Of a DNA stretch of 64,000 bases, positions 12,766 through 23,596 are shown piece after piece. The translations under genes were made by a program, and so were the position numbers. Source of the stretch: Dactylonectria macrodidyma (lineage: Eukaryota; Ascomycota; Sordariomycetes; Hypocreales; Nectriaceae); NCBI GenBank assembly GCA_020744425.1, contig JAGMUV010000019.1, positions 434,001 through 498,000 on the forward strand, written 5' to 3'. Every line of letters starts with the position of its first letter. The stretch's first letter is position 1. Under the pieces are notes generated by a model. That model searched no databases, was not told the origin of the DNA, and worked only from the letters and a program-made list of their open reading frames with translations.

Positions 12766-13621
12766 TCAAGGTGCTGAGTCGACACAACTTGCCAAATCTA
12801 CTCTGAAGGCCTCAACGTAGGCGCTCAATTCGCCTGGTTTTACAGGACCTCTCAGCCGTTTGGGATAGTCCGCATCATGAAGCGCCTCCTCGATGATTTT
12901 TATGGTCACTACAGTGTTCCCCAGTATACCGCTCGCGACTCTTTTGGAAATCGCTCTCATTACTAGGCTTGCGATCGCCACGCTCGCACCACTGCCAAGG
13001 TCTACACGTGAGTACAATTCAACACCCACAATGACAAGCTGCTCATCCGTAATTTCAGTTGTGACAGCGATAAATGTGCTTGAGCGAGACATTCTAGCTC
13101 CGAAACTACCAAGATATATGTCTTCGGATTTGTTCGTGTTTCCGGTCCAGCGCAGCAGCATCAGTAAATGACATGCGGCAGAAACAATTAAAGCGAATTT
13201 AGTCGGTAACCTGTAGCGTCCAGTCTTATTGATGCAAAGGCCTATGTCTAGATTACCTACAGTGTTCACTATTATGTTGCGGGAGAGATATTGGCTAGCA
13301 ACGGACGGGGACGCTTCCGCGGTAACCCGGAAGCACATAGACACGACTGCAACGGCCATTTTGGCTACAGTCCTTGCCAACAGGATCTCGAGAACATCCC
13401 CTCCCAAGTACGCAATGCGGCACTCGAAGTAGGCCTCGATTTTTGATACTTTTCCGCCGCCACTGGTGCAACTGGACCGGGACGGAAGCGGCATGTGCGA
13501 CGATTCCCGGCTCTACACCTGCGATCGAGAAGGCAACCCAACTAGCCGCTAAGATGGTCGACGTTTGAAGCTTTCGCACAATGTTCCTAGTTTCGCTTAC
13601 TTTCGGACTGATAGCCACCAT
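12766..13621 (-). pseudogene. Frameshifted hypothetical ORF
   Basis: Two overlapping frames read like one protein of about 285 residues. The first, from ATG 13621, gives an alpha-helical N-terminus (WVAFSIAGVEPGIVAHA) that runs to LHQWRRK. The second continues as KVSKIEAYFECRIAYLGGD and ends at the stop at 12766 after VDLASCVDSAP. The switch falls at the A-run near 13449-13453, where removing one base would join the frames, and no GT-AG intron explains it. The sequence is therefore a pseudogene, a sequencing error or an unusual splice. I do not recognise the family, and no catalytic motif is visible. It lies tail-to-tail with the ankyrin gene, about 260 bp away. Confidence 0.5.
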
Positions 13622-14176
13622 TGCGTCCTGGGTTATTGGGAATATGGATCATTTCCTACGAATGATGTGGCTAGAAAGCTACAAGGTACGCGGCAAGAAG
13701 ACGAAAAGAATTCTCCGTCAGCTTAATTTGGGGTGTCGAATTCGACACTTCGTGTCTAGAAATCCTCATAGCGGTTAAGTGGGTTTCTACTGTAGACTCC
13801 CACCTCCCACTTAAACTCCGATGTGGGATGTGAGCAACAATGCCGCATTGTGGGATAATTCTTGGCGCGATGATTGATCAAATTCGTCGCTGATCCATTA
13901 AAGGAGCCTTTGGCGAATGCTAACGAGACTAAACTGGGTCCGAATAAGACTAATGCATCAGCATCATCGGGTCAGAACCGCTACCTCATTGACCAAGGCA
14001 ATGGCGTGCTTCAAATACTCCGAGTTTCGGATCGAACATCTCCGATCCGATGCAACGGCCTTTCTTCAAACAGCTCAAGAGGCTAGCAATGAACTCTTAA
14101 CTAACCACGAGATGCACTTTAGCGTTTCCTTCGCCCTCCATCGCCAAGTGTCCACTGTTCATTCATCCGTGTCACA
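13622..14176. other. Intergenic with small palindromes
   Basis: This is the promoter-side spacer between the divergent frameshifted ORF and the OYE gene. It holds several short inverted repeats: GTCGAATTCGAC at 13735-13746, GACAC-TTC-GTGTC at 13744-13756, and a 9-bp stem TTAAGTGGG (13775-13783) matched by CCCACTTAA (13806-13814). No gene is seen. Confidence 0.5.
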
Positions 14177-15458
14177 ATGTCCACCAACAAGCTGTTCAGT
14201 CCTCTAACCATCGCCAATGGCCGCATTGAGCTCAGCCACCGCGTTGTCTTGGCCCCCATGACCCGCAATCGTGGTGTGGCACTCTCCGAGTCTGCGGACA
14301 ATCGTGTCTGGCTCGCCGACGATCTCGTCGCTCGCTACTACAGCCAGCGCGCATCACCCGGTGGACTTCTCATCACCGAAGGTATCCCTCCTTCGGTAGA
14401 AGCAAGTGGCATGCCCAATGTCCCTGGTCTGTTCCATGAATCCCAGCATGAAGGCTGGAATAAAGTTGTTCAAGGTGTTCACAAGAAGGGAGGTTTCATC
14501 TATGCACAGCTGTGGCATGCGGGGCGGGCCACTATTCCTCAGTTCTCGGGCGGACAGGTCGTTAGTGCGAGCTCGGTGCCATTGTCAACAGACGAGACGT
14601 TCCCTTTTCGAACACCGGATACCAAAGAGAAAATTCGATATCGAGACTTTCCATCAGTGGCAATGACAAAAGAACAAATCGCCAACACAACTCAAGACTT
14701 TGTTAAAGCGGCTAAAGCAGCCATCGAGGTCGGATTTGATGGTGTTGAGATCAATGGAGGGAATGGAAACCGTAAGAAAGCCATGATGCATGCATCACAG
14801 AAAAGTAGAAGATGTTGACCCAATGGCTCTAGTTGTCGATCAATTTCTTCACTCAAACCTCAATACTCGCACTGACTCATATGGCGGCTCACCACAAGCC
14901 CGATCCAAGTTCGCTATCGACCTGGTGGCCGCAGTTGCATCCGCTATTGGACCGTCAAACGTAGCAATCCGTCTAGAGCCCACTGGACTCTACAATGAGA
15001 CCTTTGGATCCGAGCGGGTAGAGACGTGGTCTTATCTCTCTACACAATTGACTTTGGCCTACCAGGGCGACAAGAAGCTGTCATATGTACATTTCATCGA
15101 GCCCAGGCTCGATCGAGTGGCGGCCAACAAAGAGCTCTTCTTCAGCTCGTGGTCCCTCCCAGAAGTATCCAACGAGCACTTCAGGGACATTTTTAAGGAA
15201 GTTGGCATTCCTTCCATAACCTGTGGCGGTTGGGATGCAACAAATGCCGCCAGTGCCGTCGAAGAGAAGAAATGGGATGTTGTGGCTTTCGCGAAGTGGT
15301 TCGTCAGTAACCCCGACTTGCCCGAGAGGCTACAATTGGGCAAGTCTTTGAAAGATTATGATCGAAGCCGATTCTACGGTAGCTGGGATGGGGTTAGAGA
15401 AAACGGTTATGTCAATTATTCTACGTGGGACGAGGAGGAGCAAAAGAAGAGCACTTAA
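14177..15458 (+). CDS. Old yellow enzyme (OYE) family oxidoreductase, divergent active site
   Basis: This is an FMN-dependent ene-reductase-family protein of 406 residues. It has one 61-nt intron (14772-14832) whose removal exactly joins the two halves. Visible marks are the N-terminal LFSPLTIANGRIELSHRVVLAPMTRNR, here split as LFSPLTIANG plus VVLAPMTRNR, then GGLLITEGI, QLWHAGRA (His about 114), YGGSPQAR, and the C-terminal AFAKWFVSNPDLPERL. The family includes 12-oxophytodienoate reductases and fungal OYEs that reduce activated C=C bonds with NAD(P)H. The segment normally written EIHGANGYL reads EINGGNGNL here. The substrate-binding His and the proton-donor Tyr of OYE are thus both Asn, which suggests altered or lost ene-reductase activity. 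FMN binding may remain. Confidence 0.9.
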
Positions 15459-16757
15459 TGGGTTAGAGTATGCGGAGACACAAGCTAAAATCATTATATG
15501 GAGGTTCCTACACCACAGTCCTCCTTAAGCACTTAACTCGTCGCATCGTGTTTGCTGAAAAGACCTACGCCAAAGCGATATGCGTTAACTGATGATATTG
15601 AGTGACAAGACTCCTATACCTTCAATGTGGTACGTTGTGCCCAGAAATGGAGATTAACTTAGCAGAAATTACATCCAGGATCCATAGGCGTTGCAAGTGT
15701 CATGCCAGGCATGAAGGTGAAATGTTACTTCGCCAGTGGCTCAGCACCCAGCAATGCCGAATCACCAATAATTTTAAAGCGTATGAATAATTATTTTGAT
15801 AAATAAGTCTTAGTTAAACCTGAAACTCTTCGAGATTATCTTACTAGGAACATCTACCGCCACAAGCCACTCAGACTCTTGACTAATTTTTACATTGACA
15901 CTCAGATATTGTCGAACAGGGGCCGCCGAGGTGAACATCGTCGTGCCAATCCCCTCATCGTGCTGCTAGGCAGGCAAGTTGACAATCTCATTAAGGAAAT
16001 CAATACGTAGAGCTGATTTCCGTGGACGAGGAATAAGGATTTCTGAGATGAAGACGCCTCTATGCCCCTGTCACGAAGTAGCAAGCGCGAGTCTCTGTAC
16101 GTGTTTTCGTTTCTGTTACACTCTGGTGCATGGGCTGAGAGTTGTTGAGTCTTAGATCGATCATCAAACACGGAAATAAATGGACTAGATTGTGCCGAAC
16201 GACCCCCCTAGTCTAAATGGCGTTCGATCTTTCCGTTGTTGAGCCAATGGTTATAGTCCATGTAGTATTGACCTATAGCTGAGAAACCGAATTGCTCCAT
16301 TTATTGTATAAGAGTGTGAACTCTGTACACGGTAGAAACATTTGAATTCCATTTTGGTAATCGAAGTGACCCCGGCCGCCTGGGCTATCTTTTGGTTTCT
16401 GTGAACTTTTCAGGCGGGAGTGCGTGAAAATGGTCGGGGCGATGAGAGGTGGTCGCGCTCTATAGTTGCCAGAGGCGTGATTACGACAAATTAATATGAG
16501 CGCTTAAGCTACGCAGTGCGCGTAACGGTACGGTAGAGTTAATGGATTATCATCCAGGTCTGAAAGATCACACCGGTGATCTGAGTTGTGCTATTTCGGC
16601 TGTCCCACATGGCGATTGACTGATCAATTACCCGCAGATCTGACCCTTGCTTATAAGGTCATCGCCGTTGGCATCATCTTCCATCTTGGAACTGGGCTTA
16701 GGCTAGCTCACGATCTGAACAGCCATCACATCAATTGATGCTAACCCGACTATCATA
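15459..16757. other. Intergenic, no recognisable gene
   Basis: The stretch is A/T-rich in part and contains only short frames. The last 100 bases lead into the decayed DUF7580-like locus. I see no gene. Confidence 0.5.
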
Positions 16758-17797
16758 ATGCTTTGTGACTTGTGTCTAGAGCACTTTGAGTACTCGCTCA
16801 AGACCAATGAGGAATTTTCTCGTCTCAAGTACCAAACCGCCAATGCAATACGGCGTTACTCCACCAGAATCAAATACTACAACTGGCCCCTAAACGCAAA
16901 CACCACCAACCTCATCAGCACCGCCCAATTCGACGCAATGAAGGACGTAACCTTCCTCGTCAACAAAGACAAGATTAAGAAATAACGAGCCTGGGACACA
17001 GAGCGTACATATGTGGAGCAGTGTAGTGTCGAATTTGAGAAACATGAGGATGCATGATGCTATTCCTAGTCCCCCTCTGAAGGTTAAAAGGATTAAGCTT
17101 TCATCCATGCATAATTATGGCGTCTACATTCTCGGCAGCCTAGGCATTGGCGATGAATGGTCTTTGGTGCCCTTGAAGAAGGTTTTACACGACCCAAAAT
17201 TTCTCTACTACGACAAGCTTCGCATGGCCTGGACAATTGCATGCAGTGTTCTGCAAATGCATGGCACGCCTTGGATCTTCGGTACTCCAAGGAGTGACAA
17301 TATTTTTATAGCCAGAAAATCGGGCATGACCCAGTATCAAGATGTCTTTATCCTCAGACATCTTTCCTGAGCCAGCACAACTTAGTCCCGCCAATGCATC
17401 AACGAAACCCTCTGCCAACCCATTCCCGCGCTCCCTTGGGATATTTCTAATTGAACTTATTCTTGGTCAGTCAATGGAATGCCTTCAAACGAACCAGGTT
17501 GTGGCGATTGACAGTGAAATCCCCAAATAAGTCATGGACTATGGGGCAGCGACTAATCTCTTGGGGCGGGTCACGACAGCTGGAGGCCTTGGATATTGTA
17601 TGGCGGTAGAACAGTGTTTGAGATGCAGCCTACATCAGCCAGAGTCGATTTCTAGAATGAATGGGCTACAAGGCCAGACGTTTACGGAAATCGTAGGTCC
17701 ATTGGAGCAGGATTTAAAGGAAGGCATGCCAAAATTGCAAAACAGGCGTGGCCTTTACTTAATCTCGGTCCAACCCACTAGAAAATCATCAAAGTGA
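16758..17797 (+). pseudogene. Decayed DUF7580/prion-inhibition-type gene
   Basis: Four short frames in three phases follow one another in the order expected for the C-terminal kinase-like domain of fungal DUF7580 proteins. One segment reads LRMAWTIACSVLQMHGTPWI (17220-17275). It is followed by a phase change into NPFPRSLGIFLIELILGQSM (17422-17482). After an in-frame stop near 17528 comes GLGYCMAVEQCLRCSL (about 17587-17634), which resembles the family's C-terminal helix. DUF7580 proteins are often linked to HeLo or prion-inhibition domains and to fungal incompatibility and cell-death pathways. No set of GT-AG introns that I could find removes all the breaks, so I call it a pseudogene. The N-terminal part before 17011 is less certain. 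Confidence 0.55.
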
Positions 17798-17832
17798 CTA
17801 CTACTTCAATTAAATTGAAAGGAATGAATAGC

Positions 17833-19390
17833 TTAAACGGCGGTTGCGTCTTCGGGCTTTCGGCCCCAGACATACCGCACATTGAAATAAGGGTGAAGGC
17901 GTTTGTTCTTCAGATCCTTACGAACCTGCATCAAAAAGACTTCGTACTCCTCCGCAGGCCACTTGAGAATATTATGCCACATGAGTTGCGAGTAACCTAT
18001 GGGAAGCCGGTTAGCACCCATACCTAGGTATAGCGGAGTAGCCTTTGGACAGGGCCGACTAGTTACTCACCTACGAGGTCTGACTCAAGACTGAGCTTAG
18101 CGAACTGGCCGATCTCGGACAACTTTGGATCCTTGGGCCAAGAGCCAAACGGAACCTATACATATATTAGTTTTGGGAGATATTAGACGTCGAGGTCTTC
18201 CCGAAATTACCTTGTAAGTGGCTTCTTGGATATCAACGAAGCCTGCCTCCTTGATGGCCTTCATTTGCAAGTTCTCGGAAACCACGGCCAGAGAACACCC
18301 AGTTACCTTTCCACCTTCAACGAACATCTTACCCCAAGTTCCCCCTAGCGCTGTCAGCCCATCGTTAGTAACGGTACCATCGTCGCTATGGGTCGTCGGC
18401 TCGGATTCGCACGACTCGACCCACGCGCCGGGCTTCAAAGCGCGAAACGCCTCTTTGAAAAGAGCGTTCCAGTCCCTAATGGCACCGAAGAGGTAGCGCA
18501 TGTGCACATAGTCGAAACTGTTCTCGTCCCACGTCCAGGACTTTGTGCAGTCATCAATCTCAAACTTCAGATTTGGGGGGACCCAGTCAGGTTGGACAGG
18601 TGAGAGATCTGTGCCGATGACGGCAGTGTTGGGGTGCTCATCGGCGTAATCACTGGGAGAAAGAAGTGTTAGCTTATACCATAGGTGCCGTATTCCAATT
18701 GCTATATTGAGGGAATTGCTTACATAGCCCAGACACCTGTTGTCGGACCAGAGTTAGCGTATCGGTTTCGGAAGAAAAAGAAAGAGAATAAATCACATAT
18801 CTTAGTTACCGGACACGTAACTTACCAGTTCCAGTACCAACATCAAGCACTTTCTGGCACCAGTGAAACCTCAGTTAGCGACTGGCAAGACACAAGCTCG
18901 GCATAATTAGCTAACCTGAATATCATTACTGATTGGTGCAAGATATAATTTGTCGTCAAGGAGAAGAGTCAAAAAATGGTGCCTGGTGTCTGTCAGATAC
19001 TGGAGTGCGGTTGCAACATCGAGTACTATGAAGCGACAAAGGTTGGGGGTCGAGACTCCTTTCTTACATGATGTCGAAATTCTCCAGCGTCTGCTCATCG
19101 GTGGGGACAAAATAGTCGGTTTCATGGCGCGCAGAATGGTATGCTCTGCCCTTAAACTTGCGATAGTCCAGGATACTCGAGGCCACCGAGGCCGTGGACG
19201 ATGCTCTATTGCGGGGTAATTAGCAAACTGCGCAGCGCTTTGGATACGGCTCAACATGCGCCCCATTATCCAAAGCAGAGTCGCCATCGCCATCAGCAGT
19301 ATCCTCCAGTAGTTGCGGGTCGGCAGCCTCTATAGCTTGGGCCACATGCGCTGCTGGTGCGGCTTGAGGCTCGGGGGTGGGGTCGGACAT
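17833..19390 (-). CDS. LaeA-like SAM methyltransferase
   Basis: This class I methyltransferase resembles the LaeA/UMTA group, which in fungi regulates or decorates secondary metabolism. The eight-exon model gives 355 residues with exact phases. Introns are at 19206-19259, 18983-19067, 18854-18915, 18737-18825, 18653-18723, 18156-18210 and 17997-18070. Residues 1-43 are a low-complexity acidic leader (MSDPTPEPQAAPAAH). They are followed by SSTASVASSILDYR, then DKLYLAPI, motif I VLDVGTGTGVWAI, GTDLSPVQPDWVPPN and FDYVHMRYL, which are typical of the family. The first intron appears to use a GC donor (GCATGT). The gene is a paralogue rather than necessarily LaeA itself, and no biosynthetic backbone gene is nearby. 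It could act in the nucleus or cytosol. Confidence 0.88.
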
Positions 19391-22300
19391 GGCGGTAGAA
19401 AATATAATGATAGACGAGTTTGCATTATCCGAATTTCCTCCCCATCAAGATGTGCGGGGAGAAGAGTGTTTAAGGGAGCAAGAAGAAGAAACATCGTACG
19501 ATGCGGGACCTGGCTGCAGAAGACAGGGTTGGTTGAAAGAGTCCCAACCTCCGATGCGCCGAGCCTTAGAGTGGGACGTTTATTGGGTCTAGGTTCAGCA
19601 GCTATTAAGTGAATCATTTGAGGCTATTTGTAAATCTGCAGGGTGTTTTCGTTTAACATTTAACCGGGAATCAGGTACGGATGCCGGCCACTGATTCTGG
19701 AAAGGGAACAACTGGACCCCAGGAGAGTAAGACGATCAGTGAGTCGAATACAGATAAGATCAAAGCGATAGTAAACAAAGACGATACAGTGTACACAAAT
19801 CCACAAAGGCGTTGGGGAAAGGTCATGCCGCGAACTAACGGGCCGTAACCAAATGATGACACATCCCTATCGTGTTCTCTGCTTCAGATGATTGTTCAAA
19901 GAGTCGGGAACCGTGGTGAACTGCAGTGGCTCATGGGAAAATACCGTGTTCCTTGCACAAACTTAGGAGCATGCTTGATGTGGCTATGTGTGGAAGCGAT
20001 ACAAAATCGCACAGACGCTGAGAAGTGTGGTGGATACTGAGACCACTTCAGAGGGTACATTCAGAAGCTCCGCTTGCTTGGGATTGTTTTTGAAGGCGCG
20101 AATCAAGGTGGCACAGTTGCCTCCACTATCAACAGACAATCATGTTTCAACGCAGTCTTCCTCAAGGGAATGGCCTAGTCAATGCTGGGTGTTATCCAAA
20201 ATTCGACGAACGGTCTGATGAGGAGGTTCAAAGCGCCGACAGCTATAGAAATGACTCGCCAGCTTGAAAAAGACCCCCCTCCCCCCTTTGACTGTATGGC
20301 CTATCCCGAGGCCAGAGTGCCAGATATCTATTCTCAGAATCAATTGTCTTCTGATACAGGTACCCATGTGATGTTATCATGATAGGGGGATGTGATGTGG
20401 CCGCTTCAAAAGTGCCCCAGATTATTTTAGCAGCCGTCATACCGGAAGTTGTGCGCAGCATAAGAGCAGCACACACATTGGTATCCCCTATGGCATAATA
20501 TCCTCCTCTAGAGTCTCGCTAAACGGAAACCTTGATGGAACGAAACCTCCCTAATATTGTACTAAGATCCCCCCAAATTGCATGCAGTCAAAAATGGTTA
20601 TTCCCATACACACCACCAAGCAACCAACATATGTCAACCCATGTTGCTTCGCGTAAGAATTTAATCGATTCTCTGATAAGGTTACTGTTGAACTAGCTGC
20701 GGCTTTCTGTCATACCTTTACGGTACAAGACTTATGTTAGTATGATATTCCGATCTCAAAGAATCTTTTCTGAAGGCCAATAAGCTGACTTGATATCTCT
20801 TCTTGCACAGCACCATCTTGGTCTTGGACCTCTGTACGGGGACGAATAGCACCATTCACCAAGGTCGTTTTGGAACAGCTCGTCGTTGTTCTTAGTGTCG
20901 GGATAAAATCAGCTCATAATGATCAATTTGGGCGGCTAGTTGGTGGCTCACTGAGTCTAAGTGGCGTGCTCTTCAAGTTTCCATCCTTGACTCAAATTAT
21001 GGGAGACTGGGGTTCTTTCAGTGAGAACTCGAAATTCGATGACTGGGCTCTGAGCTTGGATCACTGCGGGCAGGACTATTGCGAGAACGAAACGTGGTTT
21101 CTTCCGCTTGCCAAAGCCCCGCCAGCTTCGACTCGCCGAGGTTTGGATATATGTGAGATTTTGATACGGAGAGCTATCACCACATTGGCTATTCCAGTCT
21201 TTACGCGTGTTGGGTTTGCCATCGTTTCTCATGATGGGGAGTTCGCATGATCTGGGTGGTTTCTTGATGATCGGGTTACTTAGACATGGGTTCAAGAGCG
21301 TTATAATACGATCACCTTAGAATAACACCAGATGTAAAAGGGTTGGACACAACTCAAAGGACGGAATCACTGATGAAACTCAAGACATATGACCACTGGG
21401 CTGAATCAAGGACTGAAACGATATGTCAGACACTCGAGAACTGGCATGTGACTGGGAGGGATGACCTCTGTGAGGGCACCGCTCTTACTTTACCCTACAC
21501 CCAGAACGGAGTTTTCCGATCATGACTTAAGTCCGTCTCTGACCAATCAGCTGTGTGCTCCGACGCCTTGTTGCGCACTCTTCCCTTCGGGTTCAATTAC
21601 TACATGGCTATGATTAAAAAGACATGAATTGATAAATCTACTATTGTGCAATCAGGCAAATTCCTAAACATTGCACGCTTGCTTGGTCTAGATTTTCACT
21701 CAGAACAAGATTCAACAGATTCTTCGATTCTACTGGGAGCACACGAGCATACTCGTGGTGATGCATTAGGTGGCTTGCCAGACCGCCAAAAGTGTGAGAC
21801 ATCTGATCACTCAAAACTGCTCTCAAGGTCGTCTTGGGAAGGTTTTACCGTGGCTGGTACACACAATCCAGCTGGCAAGACATGGTAGTTGACACGTAAA
21901 TATGATGAAGCGCAGCTCTAGCTTGTCGTGGTGCAAGATCTAATCAGTTTGGTGGGGACATATTTCTCGTGGTGGACTGAGTGATGGTTGACATTCGGAA
22001 GATTCCAGACAAAAGGAGCATCCTGCAAGTCATAGCTCTGTCATTGGATATAAATCACGCTAAATTCCCCAAAACTGTGGTGGACGAGATGCAAATTAAC
22101 TTTGGTCATTCCCAATCCGACGAAGATCTCCATGTTTGCCCCTTGCCTGAGCAAGAGGCATACTAGTGGATAGTTAACTGCGGTGGCTTTTTACGAGAAT
22201 TTCGTTCCCTGGGAGCTAACAGCCGTAATCGCAGCTTTGGAGATGGTAAAAGCCAATAAAAAAACGTTGCGGGGCAGGCATAGTAGTTTTTCTAGTGTGT

Positions 22301-23596
22301 GCCCAGACTGATTGGGCGAGACATCAGCAGAAACTATTGACGACCGGACTCCATTTGCTGAGGTCTGGCCTAGAAATAGCGGTCTAGAGGTGCATTAGTT
22401 GATCCACAACTCACTGTAGGTGATATGTCTTTTGAGGCCAGACCGGTTTGGCCAAGCCAATAGCCGCGTCGATGAATGGCGCATCTCGCACCTTGGTGGT
22501 CTCAACCATTCACCTTGTGAGACATTACATGTTGGGATAGGGCGACGAACTAAATCACGTTTCGACGCCAATGTCGAATGCGTTGCCACTGTGGCGTTCG
22601 GGGCGGATACGCCTTATGGGTGAACGAGGCCCACGTCAGCGCTAGCGAAGCCATAGTCGAGATAGCTGCTGTAGTTTTCTACGCCGCGACGACTTGCTGA
22701 CGAAACGGTGGCCGCTGATTTGATACTATGCCATATGGATCCGGAGCGGCTGGGCCAAGAGGCCATGGCGCTGAGACAACTCTCACCGTCTGCGCCGTTT
22801 TTGGGCATTTCTACAGCACGCAGAGAGCTGCCCTGCATTATGTCGGCGTCCCTTGAAGAATATCCACAACCACTGGACACGTTAAAGACGGTCAGCAAAA
22901 ATTTGAGAGCAGCTGAACCGTCACGGGGCTAGCTGAACAACGCCCGTCAGCGGGCATCTCACCAATATTGGAGCGGCATTTGCTAATGAAGACGTCTAAT
23001 TGCATCAATGACCATTACCAAAACCCACTCAGAACCGCCCTAGCTACCCCGCTCTACGGCGTCAACGATCCTTCCCGCTGGGGCTCCCGTCCTCGTGGCG
23101 GGCGGCCCGGCCGTCGATAGCTCGATATGCATCAGCTTGGACCACTGTATGATCTATTAGAACATGGGCTCGAGCGCAGATCACTGCAAGGGGCCTGGAA
23201 TTCGCTAGCTTCAGGCCCAGGCCCTTCTCATCCGTATCGACACGGAAACTATCACAATTCAACCCCTCACTCTATGCCGCATTTCGATATTCAACGTGAA
23301 AAACTCAGACTAGTGGCTGGCTGAGTCTCAAGCTGACCGCAAGATTCGGGCTTGGCCCGCTGTTTGCCATCTGTTGTCTCGAATTCTTACGAGATGCGGG
23401 GCAATAATACGAATGAACTCATGATATGGGGAGAAACTGTGTCCAGAACGTAAATCGCCCAAGAGACAAGGTAGCGAACGAAGACAGCCGATACTTGGCT
23501 TCTCATAAATAGTAGGATTCCCCTCTGCTGTAATTCTACTGTTTCCCAGGCTCTCATCCACAATCTCTTCTTCACTTAACTTTCTTCAAATACAAA
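19391..23596. other. Long gene-poor stretch
   Basis: About 4.2 kb lie here without a recognisable gene. Open frames such as 20870-21250 (+), 22420-22623 (+) and 22614-22932 (both strands) show no domain and no splice partners. A piece near 22610-22920 reads somewhat protein-like in a plus frame broken by several stops, as in a decayed or mutated repeat. The final 100 bases are the lipoxygenase promoter, with CT-rich leader sequence just before the ATG. Confidence 0.5.
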
